Of a DNA stretch of 64,000 nt, positions 44,074 through 52,354 are shown one piece after another. Source of the DNA: Gemmatimonadota bacterium (GTDB lineage Bacteria > Gemmatimonadota > Gemmatimonadetes > Longimicrobiales > Gaopeijiaceae); contig JAJDNI010000208.1 of the NCBI GenBank assembly GCA_022340755.1, forward strand, positions 1 through 64,000, in the 5' to 3' direction. Each line of letters starts with the position of its first letter. Positions within the stretch are counted from its first letter, which is position 1. The position numbers and the translations under genes are program-made. The notes beneath the pieces are model-generated. The model searched no databases. It had not been told where the DNA came from and saw only the letters and a list, made by a program, of their open reading frames with translations.

Positions 44074-46932
44074 CTAGCCGTGGGGTGTCACCGCCGCCGT
44101 GTCCTGCACGGCGGCGGTGTCCCGTGTGCCGGTGGTGTCACGTACGGCTGCGGTGTCACCGGACGGGGACGCGGACGTGGTGTCGGGGCCGGCGGGCGGC
44201 ACCGCCTCGCCCGGAGCCGTCTCCTGTGGGCCGGACGCCACCACCGAGACGGTTCCCGTAGTCAGGTCCACCCTGAGCGGTGTGCGCAGCAAGGCTCGAT
44301 CCGTCGGCATGCGCACGTTGGGCGTAAGGTCCGGTGGACGCTGGAAGACGTCGGCGCCCAGGAGGTCGGTGGGTTGGAGCACCTGCTCGACCAGAGACAG
44401 GTCGAGGGACGTCGCGGCGGGGTTCACCCGGAAGTCCAGGTCCACCAGCGTATCCGGGATGCCCCAATACTCGAGGACTCCGGGGGTGGAGACGGAGTCG
44501 GCGCCGCGGGCCGCCTCCGTCGGCAGCGTCCGACCGTTCACCGCCACCAGGGTGGCCGTCTCCGGGGCCGGCAGCCTGAAGACCATGGCCTCGGCGCCGA
44601 TGAGGGAACGTGCCACCAGGTGCGCGTGGCGCTCACCGCCTTCCATGGAGTCGGCCGTGAGGGCGACCTGGGGGAGCGGTGCGTCGACCGGGGTGGCGGC
44701 CGAGGCGTCGAGGAACAGCGGGCCCGTCAGGAAGCCGTCGAAGCGTCGCAGCGGTCCGAAGCCGGCGCTGAGCCCCGCATGCTGACGTGCCCATTCCCGA
44801 GCGGGATCCGGCGTGCTGTCCGATCGAGTTACGGAATCCGCGGGATCGGTTCCCCACCAGGCCTCGCCCGTGCCTCGGTCCATGGCGTACAGCAGCGTAG
44901 AAGGCTCCGGACGGTCCGCCGAAGGCCGGGCCTGAAGGACCCCGACGCCCAGGAAGGCGGCTCCCAGCACCAGCGCGGTGACCGGCGCCCACCACGAATT
45001 GGGCTCCCTCAGCGCGTCCAGGAGAGGCAGGAGGAACAGCAGAGCCAACGCAATCGCGACGCCGAGGGCCATGGCGATGCGGATGCTCCCCGCCAGCCAG
45101 ATGACCTCGGTCAAGGGGACCAGGATCACCACCGCGGGCACCGCGAGGACCAGAAGAAGGAGCCACGTCAGCAGGCCGGGCCGATCTCCGGGGAGCAGCG
45201 AGATGACCAGCACGCCCACGACCGCGGCGAGGGCCGGCCACTGGAAGTCCACCGCCGCGAGGGGGGCGATGAACGTCACAATGGTCGCCACCGCAACCGG
45301 CAGGATAGCGGCGCCCAGGGCGAGCTCCGCCAAACACAGCTTGCGACGGGCCAGGCCGAACAGTCCGCTCACCGCGAACAGCGCGACGCCCAGGAGCGCG
45401 AGGACGTACCACCCCTCGCTGTAGTACGCGCTGCCCACGAGCCCGCCCAGCTCCGGGTGGATGCTGGGTAGCCAGCGTGCCAGAGCGTAGCCTGCGCCTC
45501 CGGTCACCGCCGCGGCCACCACGGAGATGGCGAGTCCGACGACCACACCTCCGCCGGTACCGCCCTTCCGCAGCACCGCGAAAAAGGCCAGCACGGCTAG
45601 AAGCAGGATAAGCGCCGTGAGGGGTATCGTCCACGACGTGGGATAGACCACGAGTCCGAGGACGGGCACGCTGATGTACACCACGTCCGGAGCGGTCACC
45701 GTGCCCAAGTCGGCGTTGCCGAGCTGACGCAGCATGCCGAGCGCGTTCATCCCTTGATGCTGGAGCGTGCCCTCGGAGAGGTTCTCCGGCGTGTCGAACG
45801 CCTGATGGTAGACACGGGCCCGGGCGATCCCCGCGAAGTCGAGGCCCTGCCGTCCCGCCCTCTTGAAGACCGAGAAGTCGGTGTCGTTGGGCAGGCGTTT
45901 GTAGACCTCGTACGACAGGGAATTCGCGAAGGCGCCGGGATCTCCGGATTGGAGCTGCCGCACCACCCAGCCGTTGTCGGTCCCGGTCTGGAACATGATG
46001 GCCGGGCCGCCCGCACCTCGCATCTCCAGGTCGATGACCACGGACACGTCCGCCATCCACGGGTGCTGCTCCGCGAACGCGCGGGCGCCCATGAGACCGA
46101 GCTCCTCGCCGTCGGAGAGGAGCAGGATGACGTCGTTCTTCAACGGCGGCCCATCCTTGAGAGCGCGTACCGCCTCGAGCACAGCCACCACTCCCGACCC
46201 GTCGTCGGCGGCGGCGTGGGAGAGCCCTGCTCCGTCATAGTGGGCATCGATGAGCACCGCGCCGGTCGATGCCGTGCCCGGAATGCGCGCGAGGATGTTG
46301 CGCACGGTGGCTGCGCGAACCCTCGATCCCCGCCGCATCATGGACGTGGCGGTTTCGACGGAGGGGTCGAGGCCCAGCTCCTGGAGACGGCTTACCAGGT
46401 ACTCCCGGACGCGCTCGTGCTCCGCCGAGCCCACGGGGTGGGCCGCGCGGGCGATCTCCACGAGGCTGGACATGGCCCGCGCCGAAGAGAAGACCGTGTC
46501 CGGCGCATTGGCGGGAACGGGTCGGGGCACCGCCCGATACGAGCTGGACATGAAGCCGCCGACGGCCAGAAGCACGAGCGTGAGCGGACCCTTCCAACGA
46601 GTTCGCGGGGCCGTGTCCTGCGGCCGAGCGGACGGCGGCTTAGGCTCCTTGGGCGGTTTGGGCGCCTTAGGCTCCTTGGGCTTCTTCTCCCTCTTGGCCT
46701 TCTTCTGCTCCTCCTGCGCCGAGGGCTTCGGTGGGCCCTCTCCCTTCTTCGGAGGCGGAGTGGGCGCGCCGGCGGGCGGCTGCGCCGCCGACTTTGCCGA
46801 GTCGCCCAAAAGGGCCGCGCGCTCCTCGGGGGAGAGCTCCGGCTCGTCGTCACTCCCGTACTTCTCGATGTCTTGTTTGGTGATGCCGAGCTCGTCGTCG
46901 GACGGCAGCTCGGGGATCTTGTAGTCGCTCAT
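44074..46932 (-). CDS. Large membrane-bound M28 metallopeptidase (ERMP1-like)
   Basis: 952 residues. The first 110 are a charged Lys/Pro/Glu-rich cytosolic tail with an ELPSDDELGITKQDIEKYG start, followed by one membrane span. The M28 domain has the zinc ligands of the aminopeptidase family: LIDAHYDG, ADDGSGVVAVLEA, SDGEELGLMGA, VVIDLEMRG, and YHQAFDTPENL. About ten further hydrophobic spans follow and a soluble C-terminal domain of about 250 residues ends in Pro/Thr-rich sequence. The order (tail, TM, M28, multispan, C-domain) is that of eukaryotic ER metallopeptidase 1. Coupled by ATGA to the upstream dacB-like gene. Confidence 0.88.
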   Translation of the reverse strand: MSDYKIPELPSDDELGITKQDIEKYGSDDEPELSPEERAALLGDSAKSAAQPPAGAPTPPPKKGEGPPKPSAQEEQKKAKREKKPKEPKAPKPPKEPKPPSARPQDTAPRTRWKGPLTLVLLAVGGFMSSSYRAVPRPVPANAPDTVFSSARAMSSLVEIARAAHPVGSAEHERVREYLVSRLQELGLDPSVETATSMMRRGSRVRAATVRNILARIPGTASTGAVLIDAHYDGAGLSHAAADDGSGVVAVLEAVRALKDGPPLKNDVILLLSDGEELGLMGARAFAEQHPWMADVSVVIDLEMRGAGGPAIMFQTGTDNGWVVRQLQSGDPGAFANSLSYEVYKRLPNDTDFSVFKRAGRQGLDFAGIARARVYHQAFDTPENLSEGTLQHQGMNALGMLRQLGNADLGTVTAPDVVYISVPVLGLVVYPTSWTIPLTALILLLAVLAFFAVLRKGGTGGGVVVGLAISVVAAAVTGGAGYALARWLPSIHPELGGLVGSAYYSEGWYVLALLGVALFAVSGLFGLARRKLCLAELALGAAILPVAVATIVTFIAPLAAVDFQWPALAAVVGVLVISLLPGDRPGLLTWLLLLVLAVPAVVILVPLTEVIWLAGSIRIAMALGVAIALALLFLLPLLDALREPNSWWAPVTALVLGAAFLGVGVLQARPSADRPEPSTLLYAMDRGTGEAWWGTDPADSVTRSDSTPDPAREWARQHAGLSAGFGPLRRFDGFLTGPLFLDASAATPVDAPLPQVALTADSMEGGERHAHLVARSLIGAEAMVFRLPAPETATLVAVNGRTLPTEAARGADSVSTPGVLEYWGIPDTLVDLDFRVNPAATSLDLSLVEQVLQPTDLLGADVFQRPPDLTPNVRMPTDRALLRTPLRVDLTTGTVSVVASGPQETAPGEAVPPAGPDTTSASPSGDTAAVRDTTGTRDTAAVQDTAAVTPHG

Positions 46933-48473
46933 GGATTGCCTGCCAGCACTCTCACGACGTCGTCGATGGCTGCGCGGACCCGGGCCGACGGGAGGCCCGA
47001 GCCGTTGGAGAGGATGGAGAACACCACCTCGTGGCCGTCATTCCTTACGAGATACCCCGACAGAGAGTTGACGTTGGAAATGGTGCCCGTCTTCGCGAAG
47101 AGTCTCCCCTCCAGCTCCGGCAGCCGGTGCTCGAGGGTCGACCCGCGCTCCAAGGGTTCGGCGAGGGCATGGCGGAAGAGATCCCCGTCGGGGCGGAGGG
47201 CCATGGTCCTGAGGATGCGCACGATGGCGCGAGGCGTGACCAGGTCGGCGGAGGAGAGCCCGGATCCGTCCCGTGGGGCGATGTCCAGGGAATCCACACC
47301 CATCTGGTCCCGGAGGAAAGCCCGCATCACGTTCAACCCTTCCGACCAGCTGCCCTCCTCGCCATGCGTGGCACCGAGGGTCCGGACGAGCTGTTCCGTC
47401 ATCCAGTTCTGGCTCGGCTCCAGGATCGCCTCGATGATGTCCGACATGGGCGGCGACTCCAGGCCCGCTACCCTTTCGGCGTCCGGGCATGTCGGTACGG
47501 CCCCGGCCGCGCATCCGCGGCCCAGATCGTCACCGCGATCCCACGCAATGGACCATCCCTCGTCCATCTCCACCCCGTGGTCTTCGAGGGTGCGGTACAG
47601 CGCGGCGGTGGCCTGGCGCACCGGGTCACGGAGGGCCACCGCGACGGTGTCGGTGGTATCGGCGCGGACCCTGCCATGGAGCACGAGGCGGCGGGATTCC
47701 GGAAGGTAGGACGCCCGAATCCGGGTCGCCGAGTCGGCGGGCGCGGTGACCACGTGGGAGACCACGAAGCCGGGGGTCCCCACGGGGCTCCAGGTCAGCG
47801 CCGGCGCCTCTCCCGGAGTCGCGCCACCGTGGGCGATCACCCGCAGCTCCCCGCGATCGATGACGAAGGCTCCTCCGGTGGCGGCGTAGGCGTAGGGTAG
47901 GTCCTCCATCTCCCAGGTGGGTCCCACGGTCGTGGAGTCCCATGTCGAGACGTCCACCACGAGGGCGCCAGAGACCCTGTGGACTCCGGCGGCGACGAGG
48001 CTGTCCGCCAGGGCGTTCAGGGCGTCTTCCCCAGAAGGCCAGAAGGGCTCGGAGAGAGTCGGGTCCCCGCTGCCCACCAGCACGAGGTTCCCGCTCAGGA
48101 CTCCGTCGTCGGCGGTGCCGGTGCGCCACAGGGCCGTCTCGTATCGGTATTCCGGCCCCAGGAGCGACCACGCGGTCGACGTCACCAGGAGCTTCTCGTT
48201 GGAGGCCGGAACGAACTTGCGGCCGTCGTTGCGGGCGTAGAGGGTCTTTCCCGTGGCGGCGTCCACGGCGAGGACACCGAAGTGCATGTGATCGTACGGG
48301 GGCGCATCCAGGATGCGGTCGATGGCGCTACGCGAAACGCCGCGCCCGCCGCCCAAAGTGGCGCATCCAGCCAGCATCCACAGTGACAGAGCCGCACCTG
48401 CCGCTCGCAGGGCGCCGTGGCGCCGCCTGGATCTCGCGGGGGACAGGACCTGATGTGCCAAGGCAGACACCAT
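46929..48473 (-). CDS. dacB: D-Ala-D-Ala carboxypeptidase/endopeptidase, S13 (PBP4) family, lipoprotein
   Basis: 514 residues from the ATG at 48473; a TTG start 20 codons earlier is possible. A signal ends at LAGC (Cys37). Penicillin-binding motifs: SNEK (91-94, S-x-x-K), SQN in LEPSQNWMTEQL, and KTG in FAKTGTISNVNSLSG. Domains and order match DacB/PBP4: periplasmic carboxypeptidase/endopeptidase trimming peptidoglycan cross-links. Its stop overlaps the M28 peptidase start. Confidence 0.92.
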   Translation of the reverse strand: MVSALAHQVLSPARSRRRHGALRAAGAALSLWMLAGCATLGGGRGVSRSAIDRILDAPPYDHMHFGVLAVDAATGKTLYARNDGRKFVPASNEKLLVTSTAWSLLGPEYRYETALWRTGTADDGVLSGNLVLVGSGDPTLSEPFWPSGEDALNALADSLVAAGVHRVSGALVVDVSTWDSTTVGPTWEMEDLPYAYAATGGAFVIDRGELRVIAHGGATPGEAPALTWSPVGTPGFVVSHVVTAPADSATRIRASYLPESRRLVLHGRVRADTTDTVAVALRDPVRQATAALYRTLEDHGVEMDEGWSIAWDRGDDLGRGCAAGAVPTCPDAERVAGLESPPMSDIIEAILEPSQNWMTEQLVRTLGATHGEEGSWSEGLNVMRAFLRDQMGVDSLDIAPRDGSGLSSADLVTPRAIVRILRTMALRPDGDLFRHALAEPLERGSTLEHRLPELEGRLFAKTGTISNVNSLSGYLVRNDGHEVVFSILSNGSGLPSARVRAAIDDVVRVLAGNP

Positions 48474-48606
48474 GAGTGGGTTCGCCGGAGGGGGGAGACG
48501 AGCGAATCTGGACAGGGGGGAGACCTTCAGCAAGCGAGCGCAGGGGGGCGCCGGCGCGATGGCCTGGCCGCGGCCGTGCGTCGGGGGCCGTCTACGCGGC
48601 GACCGG

Positions 48607-48927
48607 CTAGATGGGCTCCAGCTTCACCGCGGTGCCGTAGCAGAGCATCTCCGCGGCGCCTCGCATCATCTCCACGGTCTGGAAGCGCACCATGATCACC
48701 GCGTCCGCGCCGAGGGCCTCGGCCTCCTCGATCATCCGGTCGATGGACTGCTCCCGGGCCTCGGCCGCCATCTTGGTGTACTCCACGACTTCGCCACCGG
48801 TGATGTTGCGCAACGACGCCATGATGTCGCGGCTGATGTTCCGGGCGCGGATCGTGTTCCCGCGCACGAGACCGAGCGCGGAGGTGACTCGATAGCCGGG
48901 GACTTCCCAGGTGGTGACGACGATCAT
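48607..48927 (-). CDS. YbjQ/UPF0145 family protein
   Basis: 106 residues from the ATG at 48927, ATGA overlap with the anti-sigma stop. The YbjQ pattern is clear: TTWEVPGYRVTSALGLVRGNTIRARNISRDIMASLRNITGGEVVEYTKMAAEAREQSIDRMIEEAEALGADAVIMVRF. These small pentameric proteins are of unknown function. Co-transcribed with a sigma/anti-sigma pair. Confidence 0.85.
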   Translation of the reverse strand: MIVVTTWEVPGYRVTSALGLVRGNTIRARNISRDIMASLRNITGGEVVEYTKMAAEAREQSIDRMIEEAEALGADAVIMVRFQTVEMMRGAAEMLCYGTAVKLEPI

Positions 48928-49349
48928 CGGTAGACGTCCCTGTAGGGGTCGGTGAGCCAATCACGGTACCGCTCCCAGATTACGCTGGCCAGGAGCAGGA
49001 TCATGCCGATGACCACGGCGCCGACGGCGAGCTTCTCCCAGGGATCGACGGGTGAGCGCGTGAAGACGTAGACACCGTACGCCATCCAGGCCGCCACGCC
49101 CACGATCATGAGGATCCATCCGACGGGGCGCGTGAGGTTGGTGTTCACCGCGTCCCAGACCGAATGATGATACGTATCGGCCTGGAAGCTGAGATCCTGG
49201 AAGCCGCTCTTGAGCGACTTGAAGATGGCGAGCTCCCGTGCCAATTCAGTGGACGCCGCGACCTCGGACTCCACGCGCGCGTGCTCATCCGGCGAGAGCT
49301 CGCCGTCGATGAAGCGCATCAGGTCCTCGTGACTGACTCTCTGTGGCAC
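48924..49349 (-). CDS. Membrane anti-sigma factor without zinc cysteines
   Basis: 141 residues. N-terminus SHEDLMRFIDGELSPDEHARVESEVAAS has the helical fold of the zf-HC2 region, but the protein has no cysteine at all, so the zinc site is lost. Two hydrophobic spans (about 75-96 and 104-122) follow. It follows the sigma gene by 3 bases, the place of an anti-sigma factor. Confidence 0.72.
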   Translation of the reverse strand: MPQRVSHEDLMRFIDGELSPDEHARVESEVAASTELARELAIFKSLKSGFQDLSFQADTYHHSVWDAVNTNLTRPVGWILMIVGVAAWMAYGVYVFTRSPVDPWEKLAVGAVVIGMILLLASVIWERYRDWLTDPYRDVYR

Positions 49350-49352
49350 GTC

Positions 49353-49928
49353 TCAGTACTCCTGGGCGAAGCTGGCACCCATCTCTTCCAACGCTTCCTT
49401 GAGCGCCCGCCGCGCATGAAAGAGCCGGCTGGCGACCGTACCTTCGGGAATGTCGAGGATCTTGGCGATCTCGTTGTATCGAAAGCCCTGCAACTCCTTG
49501 AGCACGAGCACCTCGCGATGCTCTTCACCAATGCGTTCGAGGGCACGCCAGAGGAGCTCGCGGGCGGCTGACCGCTGACGTTGCCGCTCGGGACTCGCGC
49601 CGGCGTCGGCGGGCCTGAGCTCCAGTTTCTCGTCCAGCACTTCCAACTTGAACCTCGCCTGTCGGCTACGAAGCATGTCCCGGCAGTGGTTCCGAAGGAT
49701 CTGGAAGAACCACGGCCCGAAGGGGCGGCGCAGGTCGAATCGGTGGAGCGACTCGAACGTCTTCACGAAGGCTTCCTGAAGGGCGTCTCTCGCGTCCTCC
49801 AGGTTGCCGAGCATGGCCACCGCGAGCCTGAGTCCCGAAGGCTCGTACGCTCGGACCAACGGCTCGTAGAACCGCGAGTCCCCGGCCTTGCACTTGCGAA
49901 TCAGCTCCCGCTCGATATCGGGCTGCAA
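49353..49928 (-). CDS. ECF RNA polymerase sigma factor (SigW/RpoE-like)
   Basis: 191 residues from a TTG start at 49928 with AAGGAG upstream. Region 2: FYEPLVRAYEPSGLRLAVAMLGNLEDARDALQEAFVKTFESLHRFDLRRPFGPWFFQILRNHC. Region 4: IGEEHREVLVLKELQGFRYNEIAKILDIPEGTVASRLFHARRAL. Forms a three-gene unit with the cysteine-less anti-sigma and YbjQ. Envelope-stress control is plausible. Confidence 0.92.
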   Translation of the reverse strand: MQPDIERELIRKCKAGDSRFYEPLVRAYEPSGLRLAVAMLGNLEDARDALQEAFVKTFESLHRFDLRRPFGPWFFQILRNHCRDMLRSRQARFKLEVLDEKLELRPADAGASPERQRQRSAARELLWRALERIGEEHREVLVLKELQGFRYNEIAKILDIPEGTVASRLFHARRALKEALEEMGASFAQEY

Positions 49929-50078
49929 CTCCGCTCCTTCCTGTGAGACCGCCTACGGAGGTCGGCGCAAATTTCTTCACGCCGGACGCGGATGTCCACG
50001 ACTATCTTCTGATCCGCGGCTGCCGGCGACCCGGCCACCCGGGAGCGGCGGCGGTCATCCGCGCGGCGCGAGACCCGG

Positions 50079-51272
50079 TCAGCCGGGGCCGATCTCCCGG
50101 AGGGCCTCCACCGTGAGCTCGATCTCGTCGCTCGTGTTGAAGTAGTGGGGAGAGAGGCGCAACGCGCCCTCCACGCCCTTGGCGTCGTAGTCCAGAACAG
50201 CGTCGAGGCGGGTTTGGGACGACGTGTTGATCCCCCGCTCTCTGAGGCTGGACACCAGATCCCGCGGCGCGCGGCCCTCCATGGACATCGTGACGATGCC
50301 CGCCAGGCGCGCCCCCTGATCGAGCACGGTGACGCCGTCCAGGGCAGCCAGGCGCTGCCGCAGGTCGTCCGTCAGCTTTCGCACCCGCTCCTCGATGTCG
50401 GGTAGCCCTACCTTCGAGGCGTAGCGCGCTGCTGCGCCTGCACCCAGCACCAGCGCCCAGGCGAATTCCCAGGTCTCGAACCGGCGGGCGTCGGGCGCCG
50501 GCTGGAAGAGGTCGCCGTCGATCCAATCCGCGCCGCGGAGATCGGGGAAGAGCGGCTGCAGCCCCGCCTCCAGGGCGCGGTCGGAGACCCAGAGACAGCC
50601 GGCCCCCCGGGGGCCGCGGAGAAACTTCCGCGCCGTGGCCGACAGGAAGTCGCAGCCGATGGCTTCCGGATACACTGGCATCTGCCCCACCGACTGGCAC
50701 GCGTCCACTAGATAAAGGATGTTCCGCGCACGGCACATATGACCCACGGCCGCCACATCCTGGACCAGGCCGGAGTTCGTGGGCACGTGCGTGACGGCCA
50801 CGACGCGAGGTCGCCGCCGGTGAATGATCTCCTCCATCGCCTCGAGGTCCACCCCTCCCTCCGGTACGTCGGGAGCACGCACCACCTCGACTCCCAGGCG
50901 ATCCGCCAGTGAGAGATACTGGATCTGGTTGGAGGCGTAGTCGCACCGCGTGGTGACGAGCACGTCTCCTCTTTCGAATGGGATGGAGGACAGGGCCTGC
51001 ACGAAGGCGGCGGTGGCGTGCTCCGTGAACGCCACGTTGTGGGGTCGCGTACCCAGCAGGTCCGCGACCGCGGCGTATGCCTTTTCGATGGCGGGGCCCG
51101 CTTCGGCCGCGGCCTCGTAGCCCCCGATCTGCACCTCCAGCGTCAGGTGGGTCTGCACGGCCTCCACCACCGGCGTGGGCATGAGGGACGCACCGGCGTT
51201 GTTGAGGTGGACGCGCCGGGCGCACCCGGGGGTTTCGGCGCGCAGGGCGGTGACGTCCATCACCGGGCTCAC
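50079..51272 (-). CDS. Class V-fold PLP aminotransferase
   Basis: 397 residues. The PLP lysine is Lys216 in SATARKFLRGPRGAG. Other parts: HLNNAGASLMPTPVV, CDYASNQIQYLSLADRLG and TTRCDYASNQ. Relatives include selenocysteine lyase- and EgtE-like enzymes. It lies 7 bases downstream of the calcium exchanger gene, probably in one transcript. Substrate unassigned. Confidence 0.85.
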   Translation of the reverse strand: MSPVMDVTALRAETPGCARRVHLNNAGASLMPTPVVEAVQTHLTLEVQIGGYEAAAEAGPAIEKAYAAVADLLGTRPHNVAFTEHATAAFVQALSSIPFERGDVLVTTRCDYASNQIQYLSLADRLGVEVVRAPDVPEGGVDLEAMEEIIHRRRPRVVAVTHVPTNSGLVQDVAAVGHMCRARNILYLVDACQSVGQMPVYPEAIGCDFLSATARKFLRGPRGAGCLWVSDRALEAGLQPLFPDLRGADWIDGDLFQPAPDARRFETWEFAWALVLGAGAAARYASKVGLPDIEERVRKLTDDLRQRLAALDGVTVLDQGARLAGIVTMSMEGRAPRDLVSSLRERGINTSSQTRLDAVLDYDAKGVEGALRLSPHYFNTSDEIELTVEALREIGPG

Positions 51273-51279
51273 GGACAGA

Positions 51280-52248
51280 TCAGGGATGCCGCGCTGCGAG
51301 ATCCAACGCCCAACGCAGGGCGCCCATGGCCACCAGGGCGAAGCCTTCCGCGCGGCTGATGCGCCATCCGGTGCGCATCACCAGCAAAACCACCATCACC
51401 ATGCCGGAGAGGGCCAACAGCGAGGTCCGGGCCGCCGGGTCCAGGGACATGGGGTGAAGGACGCCCGCGACTCCGAGGACGCCGAGGATGTTGAAGATGT
51501 CGCTGCCGATGACATTGCCGGCGCTGAGCGCCGTGTGGCCGCGCACGACTCCCGCGAGGGTGGTGGCGAGCTCCGGCACGGAAGTCCCGGCGGCGACGAC
51601 GGTGACGCCGATGACCCATTCGCTGACACCGAAGCTGCGGGCGAGGGCGGTGGCCGACCCGACGAGGAAGTGTGAGGACACGCCCACGAGGGCGAGGCCG
51701 AAGAGCAAGAGAAGGCCGTCCTTCCAAGGGCGCGCGCTCGGACCACGGACCTCGTCGGGCGCGGGCGCTGACACGGACGCGCCGTCGTGCCGTCCCTTCC
51801 AGATGAGAAGCAGATACCCCGTCAGCAGGCCCAGCAGGATCATCCCGTCCATCAGGCCCAGGTGGAGGTCCAGCGCCACGAGGAGGTAGAGGACGACCGT
51901 GGCACCCACCAGGACCAGGCCGTCCCGCCACACCAGGAGCGAGTCCGTGGGGATGGCGCGAAGGAGCGCCGCGCTCCCCAGGATGAATCCCAGGTTGAAG
52001 ATGTTGGATCCGACGACGTTGCCCACGGAGATCGAGCTCTGTCCCTCGAACGCTGCCACCAGGGTGACGGCGAACTCCGGTGCGGAGGTCCCGAACGCCA
52101 CCACGGTGAGACCGACGACCAGCTCCGAGATGCCGGCCCGATGGGCGAGGGAAGCGGCGGAGTCCACGACGTACTTGGCTCCCACGGCGATGCCGAGGAA
52201 GGTCACCAATACGACCAGGCTGTTGGCCCAGGCGGGAAGTGTGGCCAT
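51280..52248 (-). CDS. Calcium/sodium antiporter (CaCA, YrbG-like)
   Basis: 322 residues, ten hydrophobic segments. The two alpha repeats are GTSAPEFAVTLVAAF...GNVVGSNIFNLGFILG and GTSVPELATTLAG...GNVIGSDIFNILGVLG. These form the ion site of YrbG/NCX_Mj-type Ca2+:Na+ exchangers. It is divergent from ligA by 106 bases. A paralogue is encoded at 56209-57171. Confidence 0.93.
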   Translation of the reverse strand: MATLPAWANSLVVLVTFLGIAVGAKYVVDSAASLAHRAGISELVVGLTVVAFGTSAPEFAVTLVAAFEGQSSISVGNVVGSNIFNLGFILGSAALLRAIPTDSLLVWRDGLVLVGATVVLYLLVALDLHLGLMDGMILLGLLTGYLLLIWKGRHDGASVSAPAPDEVRGPSARPWKDGLLLLFGLALVGVSSHFLVGSATALARSFGVSEWVIGVTVVAAGTSVPELATTLAGVVRGHTALSAGNVIGSDIFNILGVLGVAGVLHPMSLDPAARTSLLALSGMVMVVLLVMRTGWRISRAEGFALVAMGALRWALDLAARHP

Positions 52249-52354
52249 GCCGCCAGATTCCGGAGCGCAACGGACGAAGCAGCGTGAAAGCTAGCAACAC
52301 CGCCCCGCGCGGATCTACCTTCCGTTCTCTGGACCCACCTGACCACGGAGAACG

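Noticed and set aside
46600-46920. Lys/Pro/Glu repeats in the M28 peptidase gene as a possible tandem repeat
   Set aside because: The stretch is a low-complexity coding tail with no regular unit; it keeps the frame and is better read as a disordered cytosolic tail.
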